From contig JBOGXF010000124.1 of NCBI GenBank assembly GCA_050694275.1, forward strand, positions 1 to 20,038: a DNA stretch of 20,038 nucleotides. Reading direction: 5' to 3'. The notes below the pieces were generated by a model. The model saw nothing but the letters and a program-made list of their open reading frames with translations. It had not been told where the DNA came from and searched no databases. The DNA is from JBOGXF01 sp050694275 (GTDB taxonomy: Bacteria > Actinomycetota > CADDZG01 > WHSQ01). Positions 1 through 6,844 of this stretch are shown one piece after another. Made by a program: the position numbers and the translations under genes. The first letter of the stretch is position 1. Every line of letters starts with the position of its first letter.

Positions 1-2
1 CG

Positions 3-683
3 CCCACCCCGGTCGAGGCCGAAGCGCCCGCTCCGGCAGAGGCGGCTCCCGCCGCGGTCGCCGCCCCGGCCGAAGCGGCCCCGCCGCGTCCCGCGGGCGT
101 TACGCACGGCACCGCGACCGGCACCCGCTTGCGGCCAGAGGACGCGGTCACGACCGAGGCGCAGTTCACCGGCCAGCAGGCGATGTACGAGCGCCGCAAA
201 CTCATCGACGAACTCGTCGCCACCGGCGTCCCCGCGGTCGCCGCCGAGGACGCCGATCGGGAGCGCTCCGGGTGGCTCGCGATGCTCTATCTCGTCATCC
301 CGCTGATCGTGATCGTGTTCCTCGTCGCGCAGAGCGGCGACGGCGAGGCGCCGGCGGAGCCGACCGAGCAAGCCGGAGGAGGCACCGGCGGTGGGGGGCT
401 CTCGATCTCCGCCGAGAGCATTCAGTTCAACCGGGATGAGCTCACCGTTCCGGCCGGCGAGGAGTTCACGCTGAGCTTTCAGAACAACGACACGGTTCCC
501 CACAACGTAGCTATCTATCCCGGCGCGGAGCAGATCGAGGGCGATCAGGCGCTGTTCCAGGGCGATATCTTCACCGGTCCCGCGTCCAGGGACTACGACG
601 TCCCGGCGATCGAGGCCGGCGAGTACTACTTCCAGTGCGACGTGCACCCGGCCATGAACGGAACCGTCGTCGCCGGGCAATAG
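3..683 (+). CDS. Membrane-anchored cupredoxin (blue copper) protein, probable 3' part of a larger gene
   Basis: Likely a periplasm-facing electron carrier. The frame is open from the first base of the window: bases 3-128 encode an Ala/Pro/Glu-rich stretch with no ATG, GTG or TTG before a TTG at 129, so the gene probably begins upstream, although a start at 129 (184 aa) or at the ATG at 183 cannot be excluded. Counting from 129, residues 1-47 are charged, about 49-67 form one hydrophobic transmembrane helix, 70-90 are a Gly/Pro/Glu linker, and 91-184 form a plastocyanin/azurin-like domain. The type 1 copper ligands are visible: His125 in VPHNVAIY, then Cys170, His173 and Met176 in CDVHPAM. The family transfers single electrons between respiratory complexes. 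A role with the bc1 complex or terminal oxidase is an inference from the neighbouring complex I genes; the missing upstream part could hold another redox domain. Confidence 0.8.
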   Translation, partial: PTPVEAEAPAPAEAAPAAVAAPAEAAPPRPAGVTHGTATGTRLRPEDAVTTEAQFTGQQAMYERRKLIDELVATGVPAVAAEDADRERSGWLAMLYLVIPLIVIVFLVAQSGDGEAPAEPTEQAGGGTGGGGLSISAESIQFNRDELTVPAGEEFTLSFQNNDTVPHNVAIYPGAEQIEGDQALFQGDIFTGPASRDYDVPAIEAGEYYFQCDVHPAMNGTVVAGQ

Positions 684-712
684 CCCCTCGAACCCCCCTG
701 CGGCCGAGGTAT

Positions 713-718
713 TAGGAT
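713..718 (+). promoter_or_regulatory. Possible -10 box of the ggr-nuo operon promoter
   Basis: TAGGAT fits the TAnnnT pattern of actinobacterial housekeeping -10 boxes. A weak -35-like TCGAAC lies at 688-693, about 19 bases upstream, so the promoter call is tentative. Transcription would start near 724-727, leaving an untranslated leader of about 75 bases before the TTG start at 802. That would place the candidate Rex operator (731-748) immediately downstream of the start point, a position from which a bound repressor could block transcription. Confidence 0.35.
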
Positions 719-730
719 GGCCGCGGCACT

Positions 731-748
731 TAGTGAAAGTTTTCACAA
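731..748. promoter_or_regulatory. Candidate Rex (NADH/NAD+-sensing repressor) operator
   Basis: The site reads TAGTGAA-AGTT-TTCACAA. Its perfect core is the inverted repeat GTGAA-N4-TTCAC. Compared with the Rex consensus TTGTGAA-N4-TTCACAA it has a single mismatch, A at 732. Rex proteins bind such sites when NADH is low and release when NADH rises; in Streptomyces coelicolor Rex is known to control cyd and nuo genes. The site is the only strong palindrome of this type seen in the window and stands in the only non-coding gap ahead of the nuo operon. No rex gene lies in the window, so the assignment rests on the motif and its position. Confidence 0.62.
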
Positions 749-801
749 GCCTCCGCAGCACTAGCCCCTCAGGGGCGGGCCGAGAAAGGGAGGTAGCCGC
801 A

Positions 802-2034
802 TTGTCGACTGAAGTCGACGTCGCCATCGTGGGCGGTGGTCCGGCCGGATCTGCGGCTGCGCATTATCTCGCGCTGCGTGGGCACTCGGTGCTCGTTTGT
901 GAGAAGAAGTCGTTCCCGCGCGAGAAGACGTGCGGCGACGGGCTCACCCCCCGCGCGATCAGGGTTCTCGAAGAGATGGGTCTCTCCGACGAGCTCGAGA
1001 GCTGGGAGAAGGTTCGCGGGCTGCGTGTGCGCGCCGCCGGAATCACTCTCGAGCTTCCCTTTCCCCAGCTTGCCGACTGGTGCGACTACGGGCTCGTCAA
1101 ACCGAGAAAGGATCTCGATCGAATCGTGCTCGGGGCCGCGGAGGCCGTCGGGGCAAAGGTGTTGTTCGAAACGGAGGCGACCGAACCCATCTTCGATCGC
1201 GGAGTTTGCGTGGGACTCAGAGCAAAACGCGACGGTCAGATCGAAGACGTGCGGGCCAAGTGGGTCGTGTCGGCGGAAGGCGCGGCCACGAAGTTCACGC
1301 GCGCGCTCGGTCGGGACCGCAAGCTCGACTACCCGATGGGGCTTGCCATTCGCCAGTACTTCAAGTCACCGATGGAGCATTCCGGCTGGTTCGAGGCCTA
1401 CCTGAGCATCCGTTCGGAACGGGAAACACTTCCCGGCTACGGCTGGGTCTTTCCCGTCGGCGACGGGACGGTCAACGCGGGAGTGGGCCTCCTGTCCACC
1501 TTCGGGGGATGGAGGGACGTGAACTTGCATCATCTGCAGGAGGGCTTCGTCGCGAATCTTCCGCCCGACTGGGACGTCAACGCGGACACCGTTTCCTCCA
1601 AGCCGCGCGCCGGCCGTCTGTTCATGGGCGCAAGCCTGTGGCCCCCTCACGGCCCCGGCTTCGTCCTGGCCGGGGATGCCGCCGGAATGATCAACCCGTG
1701 CAACGGCGAGGGCATCGCCTACGCGTACGAGACCGGCCGGCTCGCCGGCCGCCACATCGATGAGGCGTTGCGAATCGGAACCTCCGTCAGCCTGTCCGGC
1801 TACACGGATGAGCTGCGCGGCACCTACGGGCCTTATTACCGGCTGGGCCGGCGCTTCGTCCGACTCATCGGCTACCCGTGGCTGATGGAGCGACTCGTGT
1901 CGATGGGGATGCACTCGAGATCGGTCATGGAGTTCGCCTTCGTCCTGCTGGCGAATCTCGAGGACTCGAAGGCCAAAGACGTCAACCAGATCGGACTCAA
2001 GTTCTGGAAGAAGCTCGCGGAGCTGAAGCCGTGA
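802..2034 (+). CDS. Geranylgeranyl-reductase-family FAD-dependent oxidoreductase (probable menaquinone or isoprenoid reductase)
   Basis: A flavoprotein of 410 residues that saturates isoprenoid double bonds, in actinobacteria probably in the menaquinone side chain (compare mycobacterial MenJ) or in a lipid precursor. Residues 6-16 carry the dinucleotide-binding VAIVGGGPAGS, followed by the family signature CGDGLTPRAI at 44-53 and the second FAD motif AGDAAGMINPCNGEGIAYA from about 290. TTG at 802 is chosen because AGGGAGGT (787-794) stands 7 bases before it and the Rossmann fold begins at once. An in-frame GTG at 733 would add 23 unconserved residues and put the candidate Rex operator inside the gene. 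Its stop overlaps the nuoA start (GTGA), making it probably the first gene of the complex I operon. Menaquinone as substrate is inferred from context; a geranylgeranyl-diphosphate or archaeal-type lipid substrate is less likely here. Confidence 0.87.
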   Translation: MSTEVDVAIVGGGPAGSAAAHYLALRGHSVLVCEKKSFPREKTCGDGLTPRAIRVLEEMGLSDELESWEKVRGLRVRAAGITLELPFPQLADWCDYGLVKPRKDLDRIVLGAAEAVGAKVLFETEATEPIFDRGVCVGLRAKRDGQIEDVRAKWVVSAEGAATKFTRALGRDRKLDYPMGLAIRQYFKSPMEHSGWFEAYLSIRSERETLPGYGWVFPVGDGTVNAGVGLLSTFGGWRDVNLHHLQEGFVANLPPDWDVNADTVSSKPRAGRLFMGASLWPPHGPGFVLAGDAAGMINPCNGEGIAYAYETGRLAGRHIDEALRIGTSVSLSGYTDELRGTYGPYYRLGRRFVRLIGYPWLMERLVSMGMHSRSVMEFAFVLLANLEDSKAKDVNQIGLKFWKKLAELKP

Positions 2035-2396
2035 CGCTGCCGGCCTACCTGCCGATCCTGTTTCTCGTCGTTCTCTCGACGGCCTTTGCGGTCGGGTCTC
2101 TGGTGGTGGCGGCCAAACTCTCGCCGCAGAAACCGACCGCGGCGAAGCTCGATCCCTACGAGTGCGGCATCGTGCCCGAGAGCGGCGTCGAGCGGGAGCG
2201 TTTTCCGGTCAAGTTCTACCTGATCGCGATGCTGTTCATCATCTTCGACATCGAGACGGTGTTCTTGTATCCGTGGGCGGTCGCGTATGGCGAGCTGAAC
2301 GTCTTCGGGCTCGTGGAGATGGTCGTCTTCATCGCCATTCTGTTGGCCGCCTACGTCTACGTCTGGAAGCGAGGTGGGCTCGAGTGGGCGGAGTAA
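2031..2396 (+). CDS. nuoA: NADH-quinone oxidoreductase subunit A
   Basis: A small membrane subunit (121 aa) of complex I with three transmembrane helices, near residues 5-28, 62-84 and 91-112. The loop motif DPYECGI (41-47), whose Cys lies in the quinone-cavity loop in known structures, and IFDIETVFLYPW (71-82) are diagnostic of NuoA/ND3. The GTG start overlaps the stop of the reductase gene (GTGA). The longer open frame beginning upstream in this phase at 1878 is only a shadow of that gene. The 3' end overlaps nuoB by 13 bases. Length is normal for the family. Confidence 0.96.
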   Translation: MTLPAYLPILFLVVLSTAFAVGSLVVAAKLSPQKPTAAKLDPYECGIVPESGVERERFPVKFYLIAMLFIIFDIETVFLYPWAVAYGELNVFGLVEMVVFIAILLAAYVYVWKRGGLEWAE

Positions 2397-2926
2397 CGAG
2401 TGACGGCCGACAACGGCCAGCGAAAGGTGCCCGGTCGGGCGTTGCTCGCTCAGATTCCCTCGGCACCAACTTCGTTACGGCTCGGCTGGACAGGCTCGTC
2501 GATTGGGCTCGTAAGTCCTCGCTGTGGCCGGCGACCTTCGGTCTCGCCTGCTGCGCGATCGAGATGATGGCCACGACCATGCCCCGGCACGACCTCGCTC
2601 GTTTCGGGATGGAAGCCTTCAGGGCCTCCCCGCGGCAGGCAGATCTGATGATCGTCGCAGGACGCGTCGCTCAGAAGATGGCCCCCGTTTTGCGGCAGAT
2701 CTACGATCAGATGACCGAGCCCAAGTGGGTCATCTCGATGGGGGCGTGTGCGTCTTCAACGGGCGTCTTCAACAACTACGCGCTCGTCCCGGTCGACGAG
2801 ATCGTCCCCGTCGACATCTATGTGCCGGGCTGTCCACCCCGGCCCGAGATGCTGATCGACGGGATCATGCTGTTGCACGAAAGCATCAAGAAGGGCGACT
2901 ACGGCTCCGCTCGGGTGGCCGGATGA
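2384..2926 (+). CDS. nuoB: NADH-quinone oxidoreductase subunit B (carries Fe-S cluster N2)
   Basis: The peripheral-arm subunit (180 aa) that holds the terminal [4Fe-4S] cluster N2 and passes electrons to quinone. The four ligands are visible: the tandem Cys56-Cys57 in GLACCAIEMM, Cys122 in GACASSTG and Cys150 in VPGCPPRPE. The Shine-Dalgarno-like GAGGTGG (2371-2377) lies 6 bases before GTG 2384, and no other in-frame ATG, GTG or TTG start fits before the conserved WARKSSLWPATFGLACC, so this start is chosen; it overlaps the end of nuoA. The first 30 residues are polar and unconserved, as is usual in this subunit. The stop overlaps the nuoC start (ATGA). Confidence 0.96.
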   Translation: MGGVTSDGRQRPAKGARSGVARSDSLGTNFVTARLDRLVDWARKSSLWPATFGLACCAIEMMATTMPRHDLARFGMEAFRASPRQADLMIVAGRVAQKMAPVLRQIYDQMTEPKWVISMGACASSTGVFNNYALVPVDEIVPVDIYVPGCPPRPEMLIDGIMLLHESIKKGDYGSARVAG

Positions 2927-3417
2927 CGGCGACGTACCTGGCCGCCGGCGAATGGCGCGACAACGCGCGGTCCTTCCTCGAAGAGGAGTGGTTGTTGCGA
3001 GACCTGTGCGGGGTCGACCGTTCCGGCATCGGGGGCGAACCCCGCTTCGAGGTGGTTGCGCAGCTACTGCACAAAGAACGCAGGGAGCGTCGCGCGGTGC
3101 ACGTCGCGGCCGAGGGCGATCCGCCGACGATTCCATCCGTGGTCGAGGTGTGGCCGACCGCGAATTTCATGGAGCGAGAGGCATACGACATGTTCGGCAT
3201 CCGCTTCGAGGGCCATCCCAACCTGACCCGCATCCTCATGCCCGACGAATGGGAGGGGCACCCACTGCGCAAGGATTATGGGGTCGGCAAGCTTCCGGTC
3301 GAGTTCATTCCGCAGCCCTTCCTGCAGCTCGACGCGCCCGGACAGACACCCGATTCGATGGGATCCCGTGGCCGGGTCGATCGCCTCGGCCAGCTTGCCG
3401 AGAGCGAGGGCGAATGA
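2923..3417 (+). CDS. nuoC: NADH-quinone oxidoreductase subunit C (30 kDa)
   Basis: A hydrophilic-arm subunit without cofactors that stabilises NuoB and NuoD. The family signature EREAYDMFGIRFEGHP and the following ILMPDEWEGHPLRKDY occupy the middle to C-terminal part. The protein is 164 aa, shorter than the roughly 200 aa or more common for the family. By comparison with Thermus Nqo5 from memory, about 30 N-terminal residues are missing, yet the conserved core is intact. The ATG start overlaps the nuoB stop (ATGA), and the frame upstream of it lies inside the well-conserved nuoB, so a longer start is unlikely. The stop in turn overlaps the nuoD start (ATGA). Confidence 0.94.
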   Translation: MTATYLAAGEWRDNARSFLEEEWLLRDLCGVDRSGIGGEPRFEVVAQLLHKERRERRAVHVAAEGDPPTIPSVVEVWPTANFMEREAYDMFGIRFEGHPNLTRILMPDEWEGHPLRKDYGVGKLPVEFIPQPFLQLDAPGQTPDSMGSRGRVDRLGQLAESEGE

Positions 3418-4649
3418 AGGCGCCGGAGAGGGCCGTCGCCGAGCTCGAGGAACGCGGCCACGGCGCCTTCGTGGAGTCGACCGACGATGAGCGCATGGTG
3501 ATCAACATGGGGCCGGTACACCCGGCGACCCATGGGGTGCTGCGACTGCTGCTCGAACTCGACGGCGAGACGGTGATGAGCTGCCGGCCGATCATCGGAT
3601 ACCTCCACACCGGCATGGAGAAAGAGTGCGAGGACCAGAGCTGGCGATCGGCGGTCACCATCGTCACCCGCATGGATTACCTCGCGCAGATGTTCAACGA
3701 GCAAGCCTTCGCGCTCGCGGTCGAAGACCTGCTCGGCTGCAACGTGCCCGCGCGCGGGCGCTACATCAGAACGATGATGGTCGAGCTGAACCGCCTGAGC
3801 TCGCATCTCGTGTGGTTCGGCACCCAGGGGCTCGACATGGGCGCGATGTCGGCGATGTTCTACGGCTTCCGCGAGCGAGAGCTGATCGCGGATCTCTTCG
3901 AGATGGTCACCGGACTCAGGATGAACAACGGCTACGTCATCCCCGGCGGTGTGTGGGAAGACCTCCCCGACGGATGGGAAGACGCGGTCGCCGCGATCAC
4001 CGGCCTTCTGCCGCGACGGATCGACGACTATGAGGAGCTTTTGACCCTCAACCCGATCTTCCTCGAGCGCACTCAGGGAATCGGCGTGATCACCGAGAAG
4101 GAGGCGCTTCAGATGGGGGCCACGGGCCCGATCGCGCGCGCCGCCGGGGTTGACTGGGATCTCCGCAGAGACATGCCGTACGACGCCTACGACGAGGTGT
4201 CGTTCGAAGTCCCAACCGCCACCGAAGGGGACGTCTACGCGCGGTACCGGGTGCGCATGGCCGAGATGCGCCAGTCGGTCAAGATCGTCGAGCAGCTCGC
4301 GTCGAAAATGCCGTCGGGTGACTTCAAGAACATGGACCCGAAGCTCACGCCCCCACCCCGGTCGGAGCTCAACCGCTCGATGGAGGCGGTCATCCATCAC
4401 TTCAAGCTGGTGACGCAGGGCTACAGCGTTCCGGCCGGCGAGACGTACGCGGCGGTCGAATCGCCGCGCGGCGAGCTCGGCGTCTACGCGGTGTCCGACG
4501 GGGGCTCGGCCCCCTACCGCGTCCACGTGCGCGATCCGTCGTTCGTCAATCTGCAGTCACTGCCGGTGATGACCGAGGGGGGCCTGGTCGCCGACCTCAT
4601 CGCCGCCATCGCCTCCATCGACCCCGTAATGGGGGGTGTGGATCGCTGA
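3414..4649 (+). CDS. nuoD: NADH-quinone oxidoreductase subunit D (49 kDa, quinone-site subunit)
   Basis: This subunit (411 aa) forms much of the quinone-reduction chamber next to cluster N2 and is related to the large subunit of [NiFe] hydrogenases. NMGPVHPATHGVLRL (31-45) contains His36 and His40, and Tyr89 lies in TRMDYLAQMF. His40 and Tyr89 match the quinone-contacting His38 and Tyr87 of Thermus Nqo4, with the same 49-residue spacing. The C-terminus ends in GGVDR, the form typical of the family. Residues 1-26 are a variable acidic tail. The ATG overlaps the nuoC stop. nuoE follows after only 2 bases. Confidence 0.96.
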   Translation: MKAPERAVAELEERGHGAFVESTDDERMVINMGPVHPATHGVLRLLLELDGETVMSCRPIIGYLHTGMEKECEDQSWRSAVTIVTRMDYLAQMFNEQAFALAVEDLLGCNVPARGRYIRTMMVELNRLSSHLVWFGTQGLDMGAMSAMFYGFRERELIADLFEMVTGLRMNNGYVIPGGVWEDLPDGWEDAVAAITGLLPRRIDDYEELLTLNPIFLERTQGIGVITEKEALQMGATGPIARAAGVDWDLRRDMPYDAYDEVSFEVPTATEGDVYARYRVRMAEMRQSVKIVEQLASKMPSGDFKNMDPKLTPPPRSELNRSMEAVIHHFKLVTQGYSVPAGETYAAVESPRGELGVYAVSDGGSAPYRVHVRDPSFVNLQSLPVMTEGGLVADLIAAIASIDPVMGGVDR

Positions 4650-4651
4650 CT

Positions 4652-5332
4652 TTGCAGAATAGGAGCGGCCCCGAGTTCGAGGTTCTCACCGGTGAGCTGC
4701 GCGCGCGGGCCGAGGCCATCGTCGCCAAATACCCGAACTCACGCTCGGCGACCCTGCCGCTGTTGTTTCTCGTGCAGTCGGCCGAGGGTCACGTCACCGA
4801 GGCGGGCATGCGCGACGTCGCGCAGCTTCTCGGGCTGACCCCCGCCGAGGTGCTCGCGGCGGGGTCCTTCTACACGATGCTGAAGAAGAGGCCGCAGGGC
4901 ACCTACCTCATCTCGGTGTGCCGGAACATCACGTGCACGCACATGGGTGGTCGCAAGATCATCCGGGCGCTGGAGGAGCACCTCGGGATCGCGACCGGCG
5001 AGACGACCGAGGACGGCAGGTTCACGCTTGAGTCGGCCGAGTGCCTCGCCACCTGCGACGGCGCGCCCTCCGCCCAGGTCAACTACGAGGACATCTATCA
5101 CCTCACCGAGGAGGCGGCGGTCGAGCTCGTCGAGCAGCTCGCCCGCGGCGACGAGGTCCGCTCCGTCCGCGGCGAGCCCATCAAGCCGGCCAAGGAGATC
5201 TCGTTCGAGACCGCGCTCGCCGGCGTCCGGCTCCCGGCCTTCGACCACGCCGCCCGCACGGTCGGCGGCGAGTCGCCGACCGCCGACATGGCCCCCGGCT
5301 TCCGTCCCAAAGAGAAGGGCGGCGAGCGATGA
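4652..5332 (+). CDS. nuoE: NADH-quinone oxidoreductase subunit E (24 kDa, [2Fe-2S] N1a)
   Basis: A thioredoxin-like subunit of the NADH-dehydrogenase module that carries the [2Fe-2S] cluster N1a. The ligands are Cys90 and Cys95 (CRNITC, C-x4-C) and Cys131 and Cys135 (CLATC, C-x3-C). It has 226 aa; the extra 60 or so residues at the C-terminus, beyond the conserved EDIYHLTEE, are low in conservation and Pro/Gly/Lys-rich near the end. TTG 4652 lies 2 bases after nuoD, and no better in-frame start precedes the conserved helix. The final bases form ATGA (5329-5332), like the other junctions of the operon, but here the ATG does not open nuoF: the nuoF start lies 139 bases further on, after two palindromic repeats. 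Confidence 0.94.
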   Translation: MQNRSGPEFEVLTGELRARAEAIVAKYPNSRSATLPLLFLVQSAEGHVTEAGMRDVAQLLGLTPAEVLAAGSFYTMLKKRPQGTYLISVCRNITCTHMGGRKIIRALEEHLGIATGETTEDGRFTLESAECLATCDGAPSAQVNYEDIYHLTEEAAVELVEQLARGDEVRSVRGEPIKPAKEISFETALAGVRLPAFDHAARTVGGESPTADMAPGFRPKEKGGER

Positions 5333-5337
5333 CCCGC

Positions 5338-5385
5338 TGCCGAGTGGTCGCCACGCGCCCCCACAGGGCGTTTCACGACCACTCG
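5338..5385. repeat. Palindromic repeat, copy 1 of a tandem pair between nuoE and nuoF
   Basis: A 48-bp unit beginning TGCCGAGTGGTCG. The outer arms CGAGTGGTCG (5341-5350) and CGACCACTCG (5376-5385) are perfect inverse complements. After an internal mismatch zone, CGCCC (5356-5360) pairs with GGGCG (5366-5370) around the 5-base loop CCACA. The RNA would form a stable hairpin with an internal bulge. The form resembles REP-type intergenic palindromes. No T-run follows, so it does not look like an intrinsic terminator. Confidence 0.9.
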
Positions 5386-5397
5386 ACCTGTGCGGGA

Positions 5398-5445
5398 TGC
5401 CGAGTGGTCGCCACGCGCCCCCACAGGGCGTTTCACGACCACTCG
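5398..5445. repeat. Palindromic repeat, copy 2 of the tandem pair
   Basis: Identical over 48 bp to the unit at 5338-5385, displaced by exactly 60 bases, with a 12-bp spacer (5386-5397) between them. The arms are at 5401-5410 and 5436-5445, the inner stem at 5416-5420 and 5426-5430. It ends 22 bases before the nuoF start, and the nuoF ribosome binding site begins just after it. Identity of the two copies suggests recent duplication or active homogenisation. Because the arms of copy 1 can also pair with those of copy 2, alternative folds are possible. Confidence 0.9.
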
Positions 5446-5467
5446 GCGGGGAGGGAAGGGGGCGTCG

Positions 5468-6844
5468 GTGGCTGAGGAGGTCCGCATCGTCACCCGTCGC
5501 CTGCGCGAGTTCCCGGACGACTCGTGGACGCTCAAGCGCGCCCTGGACGACGGCGCCTACAAGGCGGCGCGGAAAGCGGTCAAGAAGCTCACGCCCGACG
5601 AGACGATCGAGCTGATCAAGGAATCCGGGCTGCGGGGCCGCGGCGGCGCGGGCTTTCCCACCGGGGTCAAATGGGGATTCGTGCCGAAGGACGTCTTTCC
5701 GAAGTACATCGTCGTCAACCACGACGAGGGCGAGCCCGGCACCTTCAAGGACCGTGAGCTGGTCGAGGGCGATCCCCACCAATTGATCGAAGGCATCGCG
5801 ATCGCCGCGTGGGCCAACCAGGCGAATCACGCGTTCATCTATTGCCGGGGCGAGTTCGCCCTCGGCTCCCGTCGCCTCGACCAGGCGATCCGGGACGCGT
5901 ACGAGAAGGGTTTTCTCGGCCGGGGGATATTCGGCTCGAAGTTCGACCTCGACATCACGCTGCATCGTGGCGCGGGCGCGTACATCTGCGGCGAGGAGTC
6001 CGCGCTGCTCGACTCGCTCGAGGGGTATCGGGGCCAACCGCGCCTGCGTCCGCCTTTCCCCGCGGTCAAGGGCCTCTACGGGCAACCGACGGTCGTGAAC
6101 AACACCGAGACGCTGGCGACGCTCCCGGCGATCGTGGCCAAGGGCTCCGACTGGTTCAGGAAGTGGGGGACGGAAAAGTCTCCCGGCACGAAGGTCGTCT
6201 CGACCTCGGGGCACGTTGCGCGACCGGCCAACTACGAGGTTGCCCTGGGAACGACCCTCGCCGAGCTGCTCGAGCTGGCCGGGGGCATGGCCGACGGCAA
6301 GAAGCTCAAGGCGATCATCCCCGGCGGGGCGAGCGCCCCCCTCTTGACTCGGACGGACGTCAATCTCGACTTCGAATCGTTGCAGGAGGCCGGCACCATG
6401 CTCGGGTCGGGAGCAGTCGTGTACATGAACGAGAGCACGTGCATGGTCCGCAACGCGCTCGTCACGACCGAGTTCTTCGAGCACGAGTCGTGTGGCAAGT
6501 GCACGCCGTGTCGCGAGGGGACGTGGTGGGCGGTCAAGATCCTCGAGCGCATCGAGCACGGCGACGGTCGTGACGAGGACATGGACCTTCTCGTCGACAT
6601 CGCCGACGGCGTCGACGGTCGCTCCTTCTGCCCCCTCGGCGACGCCGCAGCGTGGGCGCTGCGCAGCAACGTCAAGCTGTTCCGAGACGAGTTCGAGGCG
6701 CACGTGCTGGCCGGGGCGTGCCCCTTCGAGGAGGAGCACGTGTTCGTGGAGGGCGCGCGCGTCCGCGCGCCCGGGCTCGGCGACGTGGGAGTCACCCCGC
6801 AGCCGTCCGAGGCGATCCCCAGCGACACCGAGGGCGCGTCGTGA
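5468..6844 (+). CDS. nuoF: NADH-quinone oxidoreductase subunit F (NADH- and FMN-binding, cluster N3)
   Basis: The entry point of electrons: it oxidises NADH with FMN and hands electrons to [4Fe-4S] cluster N3. GRGGAGFPTG (57-66) binds FMN/NADH, followed by VVNHDEGEPGTFKDR (82-96) and YICGEESALLDSLEG. The N3 ligands are Cys342, Cys345 and Cys348 in ESCGKCTPCREGT, and Cys388 in FCPLGDAA. The length of 458 aa is normal. GTG 5468 is chosen because a purine-rich site (GGGAGGGAAGGGGG, about 5448-5461) stands just before it. An in-frame ATG at 5390 would translate the second palindrome into 26 unconserved residues. The stop overlaps the nuoG start (GTGA). Confidence 0.95.
   Translation: MAEEVRIVTRRLREFPDDSWTLKRALDDGAYKAARKAVKKLTPDETIELIKESGLRGRGGAGFPTGVKWGFVPKDVFPKYIVVNHDEGEPGTFKDRELVEGDPHQLIEGIAIAAWANQANHAFIYCRGEFALGSRRLDQAIRDAYEKGFLGRGIFGSKFDLDITLHRGAGAYICGEESALLDSLEGYRGQPRLRPPFPAVKGLYGQPTVVNNTETLATLPAIVAKGSDWFRKWGTEKSPGTKVVSTSGHVARPANYEVALGTTLAELLELAGGMADGKKLKAIIPGGASAPLLTRTDVNLDFESLQEAGTMLGSGAVVYMNESTCMVRNALVTTEFFEHESCGKCTPCREGTWWAVKILERIEHGDGRDEDMDLLVDIADGVDGRSFCPLGDAAAWALRSNVKLFRDEFEAHVLAGACPFEEEHVFVEGARVRAPGLGDVGVTPQPSEAIPSDTEGAS

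Noticed and set aside
700..724. Inverted repeat GCGGCC/GGCCGC as a terminator of the cupredoxin gene
   Set aside because: Only a 6-bp stem with a 13-base loop and no T-run. Each arm is itself palindromic, so it is likely chance in GC-rich DNA.
733..801. Upstream GTG start for the reductase at 733
   Set aside because: It would add 23 unconserved residues, lacks a ribosome binding site and would start inside the candidate Rex operator. TTG 802 has a strong AGGGAGGT at the right distance.
5338..5445. CRISPR array
   Set aside because: Only two repeats with a 12-base spacer, each unit a long palindrome, and no cas genes; it does not fit an array.
5329..5475. Small frame of 48 codons translating the two palindromes
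   Set aside because: It consists almost entirely of the translated repeat and has no known homologue that I recognise. It is kept only as part of the junction finding, not as a gene.
4739..6739. Long minus-strand open frame of 666 codons opposite nuoE and nuoF
   Set aside because: It is antisense to well-conserved genes and shows no recognisable domain; long antisense frames are expected from codon bias in high-GC DNA. The frames at 3276-4526, 8005-9015, 12558-13940 and 14327-15343 are rejected for the same reason.
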